From positions 418,051-482,050 of the forward strand of contig SDOX01000005.1 in the NCBI GenBank assembly GCA_004565275.1: DNA of 64,000 bases. Direction: 5' to 3'. The position numbers were made by a program, and so were the translations under genes. Shown piece after piece: positions 41,834 to 52,875 of the stretch (position 1 is its first letter; every line of letters begins with the position of its first letter). The DNA comes from Nannochloropsis salina CCMP1776. Taxonomy: Eukaryota; Sar; Eustigmatophyceae; Eustigmatales; Monodopsidaceae. The notes below the pieces were generated by a model. The model did not search any database. It worked only from the letters and a program-made list of their open reading frames with translations, and was not told the DNA's origin.

Positions 41834-43969
41834 CTATTTACCAGAATCCTTATCCTGTGCGAGCGTGGCTTTCCAATCCGCCTCTAGAACTCGCCAATTT
41901 ACGTCGCCCTTGAAATTGCGCGGTACCGCACCCCACCGCATCCGAGACGGTTGTGCACCTTTGGACACGCATCCCTTGGCATCCCTCACAAAATTTTTCT
42001 CGACCTCCAGCCTCTTGTCATTGCTTACACCCCTCCCGTCATTGCCTCCCCCATGATCCTCCGCGGACTGTATCTCAATCGTCACCAGGCAGTCATCCTC
42101 ATGCTCGCTCCCCACCCGCAACCCGACGGCCGCCAGCGCAAAAGTACCCGGAAGCAAGCCGTACCTCTCCTCCGTAAAGAGCGTAAGCTCCCGCGTGATC
42201 TGCTCGTACGAGTAGTTGGTGCCACCTCGGATCAAGAGGTTGGACGTGCGTGTCACCCAGTAGAAGTCCTTCTTCCTCCCGCATCCTGCCCCGCTCCCTG
42301 CTTCCCTCCTCTCCCCGCCCCACAACCAGAAGCCCACGTCTCCAAGGTTTGTGTACCAGCCGCCCGCCTCTGTGTGGATCGCCTGCTTCGTCGCCGCCTC
42401 CCCTTGCACGTAGCCCGTCATCAAATTTCCCCGAGTTACAATAAACCCCTTTTGGCCTTCCCTGCACTCCTGCAAGTAGGATGCTGGCGCCGCGGGGTCG
42501 ATGCCTTCCACCACCATTACTTCTGTGTAAGGCGGGTGCGGTCGCCCCACGTAGAAACCAGGTTCCTCGCCCGGCTGCTCCCCCACCGCCCAGCCCCTTT
42601 TGAAGGCGTGCAACCGCTCCTCTTCGCTCACGTCCATGGGCGTACCCATCACCTGCAGGCACGTCTCAGTCGACCCGAAGCGCACGACAGGCAAGTGGCC
42701 CACGTATTTGAGGAGACGCTCGACCGTTGCGGGCCCCACCGGTGCCGAGCCCAGCAGGAAGGTGACGACCGGGGAAACCCACTTGAGGACGTCCGGGTTG
42801 GGGACGTCGGCAAGCTTCTTCTCCTCGATCAGGCTCTCCAAAAAATCGAAATGCCGGCTGACCGTGGGACACACAAGCCGAAGCTTGCTGGATTGTTGGG
42901 CTGTGACCAGGGGCTGAGCCACGGAGGGCATGGAAGGGAGGGGCGCGGAGCATGGGAGACCTAGGGCGAGACGTGCGAGGGCGGGCCAGTAGGACGTCGT
43001 GTAGCGTTCGAAGAGGTGCAGATGGGTGCGGGGGCGACGCAAGGCCCAGTCTGTGAAAGCGGTTGAGTTGGTGTGATGCAAGGGGTTGGCCAAAAAGGGC
43101 GTGAAGCGAGATGCGGGGTCTTGAAGGAGGAGGAAGGCCTCGAACGTCTCCCGGTTCCTCACGTAGTTCCCATAGGAAAGGCGGACGCCCTTGGGCTCAC
43201 CCGAGCTGCCCGAAGTATAAATAATAATACGGGTGTCATCGTTGCCAAGGTCTGGCTCAAACAAATCCTTGTCGGACGCAACGTCTGCTGCCTCCTGCCC
43301 CTCTTCGCCTCTGCCGTGCTCAAGCATGTCTTCCACAGCCATCACGGCTACCCCCGGTAACTTCGATCGCACTTCCGCTACCTGCTCTAGAGGTGTTTTG
43401 GCATGTATCAACACAACTTTCGCCCTACTGCTCTGCACTTTGAAGACAACGCGGTCGAGAGGGTCAGAGTCCCAGTTCACTGTTACGGGAACAGTCCCCG
43501 TCATCACGGACGCCAGACGTAAAGCAACATCTTCCGCGCTGTTTCCGGCAAATAAGTGCACTTGGCAGTCCCCTTTTTTAAGCTTTGCCTGCTTAGTCAG
43601 GACGTAGGCAAAGCGGCGACTCAGTTCCCATAGCTCCCGCCGGGACCAGGTCGTTTTGAAGGCGGGGTTGTGGCAGGAGGCGGAGGAGGAAGATGAGACG
43701 GGATAAAACGTCAAAAAAAGCTCGTCTTCGTGCGGTGGCCCGAACGCCGGTAGATAGTCAAGCAAGGCTGACGAAGGCGGCATAATTTGACCTGTGGAGT
43801 AGGGGGCAGGGGTAAGTATTCTTGAATCAACGGCGTCACAAGTGAGGGCGAGGCAGGCGCGTGCGTCAGGCGGTTGGGTTTTAATGACCGTGCGCACCGT
43901 ACACCCAAGAATTTGCACGTGCTCGTTCAGAGGGGAATTTTCGACCCTCCAATGAAGCGCGAAATGCAT
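41834..43969 (-). CDS. AMP-binding (ANL superfamily) acyl-CoA synthetase-like enzyme
   Basis: A single exon of 711 residues from ATG 43969. The P-loop-like A3 motif reads IIIYTSGSSGEPKGV, A5 RFGSTETCLQVMG, and A7 WYTNLGDVGFW, so the adenylation core is present. In the C-terminal lid the A10 motif, normally PxTxxGK, reads PRNFKGDVNWR: the lysine that contacts the acyl-adenylate is replaced by Asp or displaced by two residues. The family activates carboxylates as adenylates, usually followed by CoA transfer. The substrate is unknown. Residues 60-70 hold a second possible start (MPPSSALLD). I saw no transit peptide. Confidence 0.85.
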   Translation of the reverse strand: MHFALHWRVENSPLNEHVQILGCTVRTVIKTQPPDARACLALTCDAVDSRILTPAPYSTGQIMPPSSALLDYLPAFGPPHEDELFLTFYPVSSSSSASCHNPAFKTTWSRRELWELSRRFAYVLTKQAKLKKGDCQVHLFAGNSAEDVALRLASVMTGTVPVTVNWDSDPLDRVVFKVQSSRAKVVLIHAKTPLEQVAEVRSKLPGVAVMAVEDMLEHGRGEEGQEAADVASDKDLFEPDLGNDDTRIIIYTSGSSGEPKGVRLSYGNYVRNRETFEAFLLLQDPASRFTPFLANPLHHTNSTAFTDWALRRPRTHLHLFERYTTSYWPALARLALGLPCSAPLPSMPSVAQPLVTAQQSSKLRLVCPTVSRHFDFLESLIEEKKLADVPNPDVLKWVSPVVTFLLGSAPVGPATVERLLKYVGHLPVVRFGSTETCLQVMGTPMDVSEEERLHAFKRGWAVGEQPGEEPGFYVGRPHPPYTEVMVVEGIDPAAPASYLQECREGQKGFIVTRGNLMTGYVQGEAATKQAIHTEAGGWYTNLGDVGFWLWGGERREAGSGAGCGRKKDFYWVTRTSNLLIRGGTNYSYEQITRELTLFTEERYGLLPGTFALAAVGLRVGSEHEDDCLVTIEIQSAEDHGGGNDGRGVSNDKRLEVEKNFVRDAKGCVSKGAQPSRMRWGAVPRNFKGDVNWRVLEADWKATLAQDKDSGK

Positions 43970-44704
43970 CAGTCAGAGGAAAAACCGGCTCAGGCACGTG
44001 GGCTTAAACGGGACCCTGTCGAAACCCCCTCGCCGTGACGTCCGACTCGAGTGCACAAGTTATGCAGCATACCCCCCCGTGCAAGTCTGTGTTTTATTGC
44101 CAAACGTCGCTCCGCTGAAATGAAAACCCCTCATAGAGTTAACTTGAGAAATTCTACCATCGTTTTCCACGTCGTGAGCAGCATGCAGACCTTGATGCTT
44201 TGAGTGTTTAAACCTGTCCTGATGCAATATCGAACATTTGAGCGAAGTAAAGTACACCTAAATGCCAAAAAAAGTATCACAACATTATAAAAAAGTTTTT
44301 TTTGAATACCCTCGTCACATATGTGAGACTGCATGCGGTTTAGAAGTTTGAGGACTGTTGCTGCCGTATTTTGGCTGTGTCGACGTACGAGGAGTTGTCG
44401 TCGTACAAAGCACACGCTGAGGACAGTGCTCATATGTGCTGCCTTATTCAGATTAAAATCCGTATAAAGTTTTCAAGTCTTCCCAGATATGCATGAATGA
44501 CTCTCGCACAACAAAAAGGCACGATACAGCCAGGAAAATCGCTTCTCGCCACGCAGGCCCCTTCAAAATTCCTTCTTTGGATCCGTCTAAACCCTTCATC
44601 CAGAGCGTCTTCCAGCGCACCAACTTTCAGGTTATACACGCATCATTCAACCCTTCACTGCATATCCAATTCTATCCCACAGTGTACCCGGCGCATGCGA
44701 TACT
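43970..44704. other. Intergenic region
   Basis: It holds the promoter of the AMP-binding gene's neighbourhood and the 3' side of the small gene. No further coding sequence is supported. Confidence 0.4.
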
Positions 44705-45220
44705 CTAAGCAGACAGATCCTTAGGGTCGTAGGGGAGCCCAACACTTTTCTTGAAATCTGCTGTCAGAGCCGGATACACCATCCAGCAGACCATGATACC
44801 TGGGATGTAGTGTACAAATGACAGAAAAGAGCGGGCTGACTTGACGACATTTCAACACGTCTAACAGCACAAAAGGAGGCCAGATGTTGTGAAAGTGGAA
44901 AAAGCAAAGGTGGGACTAGACTCTCGCTAATTCTAGACTATCCCACGGAGTTCATCCACTTGTCTCGAGAATTCTTCCAGGTGAACACCGGGCACATACT
45001 GACAGCTCTATACTGCAAAATTTCTCGGCATGTAAGATGGCTGAAAGCGACGCCGTCCTACCCATTTTCGATGAGCACGCTTCATTCCAACCTTTTCCCG
45101 CCCAATAGAATACTTACCAGCTGGAGCACCCCAAGGTGCCAAGCGCATGGCCTCCCCGGTTACTTTCTTCATCATTTGAGATGCGTACTTCTGAGCCATC
45201 GCCGTGTTGACAGGAATCAT
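44705..45220 (-). CDS. Small two-exon protein of 65 residues, unknown function
   Basis: Exon 1 is 45220-45118, ending at a GTAAGT donor in phase 1. Exon 2 is 44799-44705, after the acceptor of ACTACATCCCAG. The join is exact and gives 65 residues starting MIPVNTAMAQKYASQMM and ending GLPYDPKDLSA. The first half is basic and amphipathic with several Met. The second half contains IMVCWMVYPALTADF, a short hydrophobic stretch with tryptophan. The build resembles small accessory subunits of mitochondrial respiratory or ATP synthase complexes, but I recognise no family. A second potential exon between 44935 and 44990 (YVPGVHLEEFSRQ) does not fit the phase. Confidence 0.6.
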
Positions 45221-46028
45221 CTTAATCTAGTCTGGCCTTGAGCAAGGTTGGGCCTGGGAATAGGGTATAGAAGGAGTGGAATTAAATAAACACGTTTCGG
45301 CTTACATTCATTTTTTAAATTTTAAGGGCAACCAATGTTTTATACATAAAGTTGTACACCGATTTACGTTTGCCCCAGCAAACAATTGCCTAGCAAGGCC
45401 TGGTTATATACCGGCTTTCGAAGCGTCACGTTGTGCGACAACGGAGCAAGCACACGAACTGGCTCTAACCTTGCATCTATGACCATTCATCTGTCTGTAA
45501 AAAAAGCAAGCGTAAGCGTTCTAGGGGTGCAGCACCGTTTTAATACTGATTTTGCAAAGGAAACGACGTGCATGGCCGCTGAATGTTACGCTGTGCATTC
45601 CTTGGCCTTGCGCTTTCTTCACTTCTCCCGCGATCCTCCGAGCCATGATTTTATGAAATTGATCGCAAGAAGTGTTTAGAGCCTGATAGTGACACGGACA
45701 TGAAATGAAGCGGCCTGGTGCACTCATAGCATGTGCGCACCTGTGATACGAGGCGTTCGGCTTTGCCTGCCCGCCTTGCCGCTTTCTTGGTTTTTTGCGC
45801 GAAACTCCCGGGTAGCTTAATGCGGCGACAGGGCAAAAACAGTAAAACAAATTGTTCTAAACTTTTCGTTCTGAGACGCGGTCTTGAACTTTTTTGTAAA
45901 CAATCATGATGACAATTTTCCGTTTCCCTTGACGAATTGACGCCCTCCTCGACGTTGCATGGGAAGTTCGTGTCAGTAGCGCTCTTGCGACAAAATTAAA
46001 GACATTTTGCGCTCGGCAAGGATTTTTT
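45221..46028. other. Intergenic region
   Basis: No gene supported. It contains the promoter of the 65-residue gene and the 3' UTR of the next minus-strand SDR. An AATAAA-like word lies near 45285. Confidence 0.45.
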
Positions 46029-46976
46029 TTACCACGGGATGGCTCTTCTTTCTCGATAGAAATATCCTCCATGACATTCCTTAGAATGAAGCACCGCCCA
46101 TACGACATGTAATGCTGCTTGCTCGGGAGAAAGCGCGTCGTGTGCGGCATGCTCATCACACATGGCGGTATTGACGTCTCCCGGACAGATGGCAACTATT
46201 CGGGGTTGATGCGCCCGCACCTTCATGTCTTTAGACACTAGTGCATCAACCCTGCTTTGCAGCAGCCGAGTCGCAGCATTCAAAACTGCTTTCGAAAAGC
46301 TGTAAGCCGGCCAAGAAACGGGCGCCAAACCCTCACCGCGTGGCCACGGACCTTCCTGTTGCATCTGCGCCACCCAGTCCGAGAATTGTTTCAATTCAGC
46401 TAGACTTCGCACTCTCTTTAACCTCTTGGCTACCTCACTGTGCAGGTATGCGAGCTCTCCGTCGCCACTTGATATATTTACAATGCAACCAAACCCGTGT
46501 TTACACATTCCGGGCAAGCAGGCCTCCATCAACGCCACCGGGGCCCATGTATTTATGTCCAAAACGGAGCGATAGACTCCCTCTTTTCCTCCACTGCCCT
46601 CTACGGCGGCAGCTGCGTCTTCATCTCTTACACATATGCCGGCATTGTTAATCAAAACGTGAGGCACCCCTCCCCGCATCTTTTCGTTCCGCTTCATTTG
46701 ATCGACAAAAGCCTTGATGCTTTTAGGCTCACTGACGTCTAAAGCCATGAACTCACAACGATTTTGACCATGTCGGCGTTGTATGTCTGCCACTCGAGCT
46801 TCGCCCTCCTCTGCATTCCGCGCCGTTAAAATGACATGGTACCCCACTTCAGCCAACAGATCGGAAATGGCCAGACCCAGACCACGATTGCCACCCGTAA
46901 CTACGGCGGTAATGCGCGGTGTGAATCCATGAACTAGTGGAAAGAGAAGCACAAAGAGCAAGACAGGAAACGCCAT
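46029..46976 (-). CDS. SDR carbonyl-reductase-like enzyme with N-terminal signal
   Basis: A single exon of 315 residues from ATG 46976 (MAFPVLLFVLLFPLVHGFTP). That signal has Phe after the predicted cleavage site, so ER entry or plastid import is likely. The SDR motifs are TGGNRGLGLAI, NNAGIC, the catalytic Ser in VNISSG and the YxxxK pair in YSFSK. Close to the end is ICPGDVNTAMCDEHAAHDALSPEQAA, the 'CPG-V-T-M' element of carbonyl reductase 1-like SDRs, which reduce reactive carbonyls and quinones with NADPH. An insertion of about 35 residues (RLKRVRSLAELKQFSDW) between Ser and Tyr also fits that branch. The substrate is unknown. Confidence 0.83.
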   Translation of the reverse strand: MAFPVLLFVLLFPLVHGFTPRITAVVTGGNRGLGLAISDLLAEVGYHVILTARNAEEGEARVADIQRRHGQNRCEFMALDVSEPKSIKAFVDQMKRNEKMRGGVPHVLINNAGICVRDEDAAAAVEGSGGKEGVYRSVLDINTWAPVALMEACLPGMCKHGFGCIVNISSGDGELAYLHSEVAKRLKRVRSLAELKQFSDWVAQMQQEGPWPRGEGLAPVSWPAYSFSKAVLNAATRLLQSRVDALVSKDMKVRAHQPRIVAICPGDVNTAMCDEHAAHDALSPEQAALHVVWAVLHSKECHGGYFYRERRAIPW

Positions 46977-47521
46977 TACCTCCCCTTTTTTGAGGTCTCC
47001 ACCCGGGGGACGAATCACCGCCACAAAAGCGGTGGTCCACTTTTACGTCATCGAGAGCCTGTGCGATAGATCACATGTGTAGACATCGGCGTAAGTGAGT
47101 CTCAAAGTGAAACAACAACCTATGTAATCGTTGGAAATAGGCTCCACACATCGCTGGGACCGAGGGCATCCCATCGCCTCTGGCTGTTGCCAGTGAGGAT
47201 GCAGCTTGCGCTCTTGTGTGACACCAATAATTCTCCGGATCCCCGGACCCGTAAGATTTCATTCATGATTGAGTGAAATGATCAGACACAGAGTCTCAAA
47301 TTTCATAAAACCCGGAGATGTGATGCTTGCAGCACGGGTTCCAGCGGAGTCAACAAGCCAGCGCAAGCACGAGTATCCACGCGTGCTATCAAGCCTCGCC
47401 TTCTGTCTTGGCTGCTCCCACGCTCTCAGTGATGCCTCACGCACCTTTCTTACACCTCTTTGAAACCCTTCAGGCACAAATCTTCTCGCTGTCATTTGCA
47501 TTGCCATCAGACGTCGTGAAT
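46977..47521. other. Divergent intergenic region
   Basis: It lies between the divergent SDR and DUF1279 genes. No other gene is supported. Confidence 0.45.
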
Positions 47522-48253
47522 ATGCGCTGTTGGTTGGCTATGGCCTCTGAGCTGGTGCTCATCTTGGCCCTGAAAAGCAGTCTTCCTTCAACGATGGCAT
47601 TTGTACCGACAGCAACACGCCGCAACCCGCTCGTGCGACCATCGCTTGTTTCTTCCTCCTACACTGTCTCCCATCAGCAGCAGGTGAGAGCGTGTTGCGA
47701 CGGAGTGGCGTGCGCGTGTGTGGGCATTGGCATTGGAGATTTGTGACGTGGCGTGATAGTTCTTCCCCTCAATTTCTTCGCCTTGCACCCAACACTCTAC
47801 GATTTCTTTAAACAGGTCCCGTTTCTGTCAGTCCGTGACTCGAAACTCTTTGCTTTGGACGACGCGGATGAGGTCACCAAGAAATACGGCCTGGAAGCAG
47901 GCCTCTTCTCCATTTTCAAGTCCGGAGGAAACAAGGAAGGAAAGACCGTGCAGGCTAAAGATCTACTTGCCAAGTATGGGTCAGCGTATCTGATTACTTC
48001 CATCTCTCTTTCAGCCGTCTCGTTCGGTCTGTGCTATGTCCTCGTGACCGCGGGTGTGGATGTACCAGCTCTACTCGCACGGGTTGGTATCACGGCGAGC
48101 ACTCAAACGGAGACTGCAGGAACGGTTGCTCTTGCCTATGCTGCCCACAAGGCGGCGTCGCCCATACGTTTCCCACCCACAGTTGCATTGACTCCTTTCG
48201 TCGCAAATGCCATCGGAAAGAAGCCTGCTGATGGAGTAGACGAAGTAGAGTAG
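47522..48253 (+). CDS. DUF1279 (FAM210-like) membrane protein, probably plastid
   Basis: Two exons, 47522-47683 and 47816-48253, joined in phase 0, give 199 residues. Exon 1 encodes a hydrophobic start (LAMASELVLILALKSSLPSTMAFVP) with Phe at the likely cleavage site, then a Ser/Arg-rich transit-like stretch. The domain holds LLAKYGSAYLITSISLSAVSFGLCYVLVTAGVD, then AGTVALAYAAHKAASPIRFPPTVALTPFV. This is the two-helix DUF1279 signature (KYG..Y, YAxHKAxxPxR). In animals the domain is in mitochondrial FAM210 proteins that support organelle translation. In algae and plants it also occurs in plastid proteins. No enzyme activity is known. Confidence 0.85.
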
Positions 48254-49643
48254 ATTTTAAAGATTGGGGAAGATATGCGAGTGTAGGGCAAGATGACTGG
48301 ATGGACGAAAAGAAGGTAAGTAGGTTCCTGAACAAATTTGAAAGAGTCAAAGTTTGACTGGAATAGGTGTGGGAGTGAAATATGGAAAACTGGTGCAAAG
48401 GAAATCAGTTGACAGGCTTACATGGAACAAAGGCCGCGCAGCGCACGAAATTAAATGTGGTCCGCGAGAAAAGAGTGGAAGCAGCAGGTAGACGATGTGA
48501 AATTTCTACTTTGCAGATATGGAATTCTACTCAAGGCACGATTACGACGAGTGCAGTCTGGATACGCGTGTCCGACTACTTTGTCGCAATAAGGACTAGA
48601 GTTAATCGATGATAATACGACAGACCAGATCGAAAGATTCTTGGAATCTTACTGGAATGAACAAGTTTCCTATGTGTACATTGTCGGAGCAAGGGGAAAT
48701 GATTCGTCATCCAGCTTCTTTATTAAAACTACCTTCTTTTTTGCCTAACAAAGAGAGGAAGTGTGGCACCATCCATATTTGGCGCCATGACTATACTTGA
48801 AGACAAATCAGTCGATGTGGTGATTGAAAGGCATAGATACATGATATTTGTGCCAAAATCTAGAATTTAAGCAGTGAAAAGGCATGGTGCCTTAAACGGC
48901 ATGATTGCTACCGGCTCCGTAATTACCGCCGTTACACATCTCGAGACCAGCCAAAAGATGAACCTCTAAACGAACCTTAAGACCGTGCGTCCATTAAATC
49001 ATGGGGCGCGTGTAAGGGGCCTCCAGTGGCATAAGAACAGCATTATAAGTCCTATCCTTCCTTCCAGTGCCTTCCCTTGTCCCCCCTCGCCAATCTTTCT
49101 TAGCGAGGAAGGGGAGTCGGGAGCCCGCCTTTACTCCTGTAGGCCATGCGGAAAAGAAAAGCACCAAACCATGTGCAGACACTTAGCGAATTGATATTTA
49201 TACCTCCGCTTGTGGTGTGGTACACCGCCTTTGTCGCGCCCGTTGCCCATTTTAATCTCGCAGCATCCCGGTCTCGCACGATGCGGAACAGAGCGCGAAG
49301 GCACCCATAAAATATGATATGATGCCGTTACGTGCACGTTAAGCGTCCGACCATCATTTTCAGCCATGCGAATAAGTCTACAGCTATGTCTGCCCCTTGC
49401 GTATAATTGCATCCTTGATGGCATACTCAGCATACCTGGCTTTGGAAAGTCGATGCGTCGGAAAGTAGAAGAGTTGAGCACTCCCTCTTTCGACAGGCGC
49501 TTGGCGTGCAGCAAGCGCGGGAGAAGTGCGCCAACGCACCGACCGCATCGAAGAGGTCATATGCTGATTCCTCCCCCCCCTGTCTCTCCGTAGCTGGCTT
49601 CCGCCTGGGCCTTCTGCTGTTCTCCCCCAGGAGATCTTGCGCG
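48254..49643. other. Intergenic region
   Basis: No convincing gene in about 1.4 kb. Open frames on both strands are short and show no family pattern. The base composition is close to that of other gaps in the window. Confidence 0.4.
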
Positions 49644-51891
49644 ATGTTGGTGAAACAGGCAACAACAGACCGGTTGCTCGGTATGCTAGTTACCCTCGCC
49701 ACGGGCGCTGCCATCTTCTACATCCAGGTGAGTTTGTGGTAAAACAAAGGATGCGGGAGGGCATTTAAGGGCAGTAATGTCAAACACTTGCCCTCCTGCT
49801 ACTTTAAATACTCACAGCATGGTATAAAGGCGTTTGTTAATCGGCGGAAGTCAGGCGCTAAATCCGAGCGGCCACGTCCCAAGGAGGTACGTGCAACGTC
49901 CAGCATGTTTCTGGCTTATTTGCTTTATGGTCCCATGAGCATTCCTGCATCCGCTTCAATTTGTTTTTTGCAGAGACACAAAGTAGGAGGTCGAAGCGTG
50001 TCCCGGGCATGCCGCAACTTAGCTTTACGCGAGATCTTTCCCTCCGCAGTCAAAGCGACCACAGGCTTACGCTTTGCTATGCGCATCTCACCCATCCCGC
50101 TTCATACCATCCACATTTTCGGATACAACACAGGCTACTAACTACGGTGACCCATATTTTCGCGCACGGTGGGGCCATACGACTGGGAAAGGGGGCATTT
50201 TCGAGTTAATCCATCACTCGGGCGCTTGCATGTGCGGGCGTTTCGGCTTCCGGCTCTTGGCACCCGCGGATTTGAAGGCTTTGGACTGTCCCGGTCCTGT
50301 ACGCTATCCCCATGTCTTTGTCCCCGCGAGCGCCTTCCAGCCGTTGCAAGACCTGCGGCTTCTGACGCTGTACACGGCCCGGGGGCTCCTGGCGGGGCAC
50401 GTGGTCGTGCACGCCTTCTGCACCGCGTGTGGGGTGCCCATCTTCCGCGCCTCGGACGGGGCGATCGACACCCTGGTGGTGAATGTCGAGTGTCTGCATG
50501 GCGCGAGTATTCGGAGCGTAGAAGTCACGTACTACGAGGACCTGCTCGGGTTCCCCCGAGGGAGCCGGGAGGCGGCTGGGGCGACAGCAGCGGGGGACGA
50601 TCCTTACAGAGCGAGGGCGTGGGAGAGGGGGAAGGCAGCCGGGCCCGAGGATGTCTCAGAGGGATCGAGACCAGAGTCATGCGGTGGCAGCAGCAAGGTG
50701 GCGGCGGAGGGGGCGCTGGTAAAGAAGGGATGGGGCCAGGGAATAGGAGTGGGAAACGGCACGACGTGGGGCGGGCGGGTCTCAGGGCTGGTGGAGAATG
50801 TGCTTCCTTTTCGGAACGTCTTCGGTGGATCGGGCAGCAGCCTAGGGGGGGAAGTGCGCGACGGGCGTGGCTACCACTCCTCGGCTTCGGTCCAAACAAC
50901 GGGCGCGACTTCCCTCCTATCCCATCTTCTCTCCCGCGCCTCCCTATCGATGCGGCCCGCGCCAGGCGGGCTGCTCTCGATCGAGGCGGGCGGGTCGGCA
51001 GTGGAGGAGGAGGGGCTGGCAGAGACCGGAAGCCGGACGGGCAGCCAGGAGACCAGCCCGGTCCTGCCCACGGAGGGTTCCGCGGACAACATGTGGCTGG
51101 CGTGGGACGAGTCTTGCGAGATCAGGAGAGATCGAGGGGAGACTGACGGCGTTGGACGCAGGGGTTGGGGCCAGCCCCCCCCCAGACGAGTGACCAGCTC
51201 GACGAGGATGCTCATGTCAGGTGTGAGTGAGCTCACTGTCCCGCTGCCGGGGCAATCCGACGCCGCCTCCCAGCGAGTAATAGGACCAGCGCCCGGGTGG
51301 GAGCGAGTGGGTGACGGTTGCACGCCACCCTCCATGCACCAGCTCCGGTACCACTTAAAAAGGCACTTAAAACGCCGGCTAAACTGGCTGAGCTCGAACG
51401 GCGGGGGTGAAACCGGCCTGGGAAGAGGAGACTTGGAGGAGAGGGAGGACTTCGGGGAGACGAGGGCATATCCAGGCGACCAGCACTTTTTTCAACATCA
51501 CGAGCAAGAGCCGGCGCCGTTTATCGAGGAGGAAGAAACCATCCACTCGGCATATGGCCTCAAGAGCCGTCAGGTAGAGGGCTTGCCATCAAAACATCAG
51601 CGGCGGATGACCACGCCGACTCCGCCGCCATCGCCATCAGTAAGATCAAGTTTTGCCTCAACCCCAACCACTCCACTAGCCGATGCCACTCACAAACACT
51701 CTGCCAACACGAGCATCTCCTCCAGTCCGCATTCACGACGGATTTTCCCATCCCCACAGTCGGAAGAGGCCCGCACCAAAAAGGGTGGGCTTTGCGAGAC
51801 GCCTCCGAATGGGATCAGAAAAAAATCAAAACAAGCTCGAGGGGGGAGGGAGAACAGAGCGACGGTGCCGAAAGGCACCAAAGCTGACTGA
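49644..51891 (+). CDS. Membrane-anchored GFA/CENP-V zinc-domain protein with long disordered tail
   Basis: Exons 49644-49727, 49818-49886 and 50134-51891 join in phase 0 to give 636 residues; a tiny extra exon near 49974 cannot be excluded. Exon 1 is a membrane anchor (LLGMLVTLATGAAIFYIQ). The third exon starts ATNYGDPYFRARWG and carries a GFA/CENP-V fold at about residues 75-185: HHSGACMCGRFGFRLLAP with the Cys-x-Cys zinc ligands, and FCTACGVPIFRAS with a Cys-x-x-Cys pair, followed by VVNVECL. Family members bind zinc and include glutathione-dependent formaldehyde-activating enzymes. Several lack proven activity. The remaining 430 residues are Ser/Gly/Glu-rich and probably disordered. The membrane-anchored form with such a tail is not typical. 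Confidence 0.8.
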
Positions 51892-52875
51892 CGGTGTTGA
51901 AAGATAACTGATCATTGCAGGAATGTGTGCGCGCAGAAAGATGGAACAGATTGACCCAGAGACGCGCACACGCACGACAAGCATTCTTGAAGGTTATGGG
52001 CCACAGTGCCGTAATGCGTACAATGTCTCTTCTTCCTAGTTGATAGGAAGTGGAACATAATGCAGGGAACGGAAGCGAGACAAAATTTTACATATGCATA
52101 CGCAGACTAGCAGGTAAATTGTCTCTCGCCCTATCATGTTTCCTTTTGCCGATCCGGAGAAAGTTGTAAGTTTAGGGTGCCTGACTGCTGTGCATTTTTT
52201 GGGATGACGAAGACCGAGACATTCATGTCCGTCCGCTTTTCTCTTAAGAATCGGGTATTTTTTATTGTAATGTAAAATTCAAAAGCAAAATCCAGAAGTT
52301 ACTTTGTCAAGTGCTTCAATTGCCACAAAAAACGTAAATGCGTCCACGTCGAGAACATTCCCGTGTCTGGGGTCGGTGGATCCTCCGAGCCCAGTTGAAC
52401 CGACGGCGACGAATTACTACCCCGCCCGACCTGCGAAGTCGCCCAGCCCGTGTGTCGCACGGCGCATTAAATAAGCATCACATTGATGAATGATGCATTT
52501 AAGTTCTTGTGTGTCACATGTTATTTCGGGAAATTCAATGTCCTGTATGTCTCAAATGGGCCACATTTCTTGCGTCGGGACCGAGGCCGGAGGGAAAGAG
52601 GCGAGCGTTCCTGCAGGGACGGACATCGGCTTTACACGTCGCGCACGAATAACACATGACCATCCATCTTCCACCAGGTCATGCCAGTGACTCCATACCA
52701 GTAAGCTCGAGAAGCAGGCTGCAGTACCCGGGATCTGCCGGTTTGATTTTGGAAGTGGTGTGTAGCAAGCTGTTTGCTGTCGGGTTGCGACGTCCTCGCT
52801 CGGTTGTTCCATAAACAAGTCCTTTCCCTGAAGTGGCGCTCAATTATCAAATCATCGCACTATCAAGCTTGTAGA
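51892..52875. other. Intergenic region
   Basis: No gene supported. It is AT-richer in the middle (52200-52330). It holds the 3' end of the GFA gene and the promoter of the large glycosyltransferase gene. Confidence 0.45.

Noticed and set aside
44935-44990. An alternative last exon for the 65-residue gene (YVPGVHLEEFSRQ)
   Set aside because: Its acceptor is in the wrong phase for exon 1 and leads to a stop or a mismatched frame.
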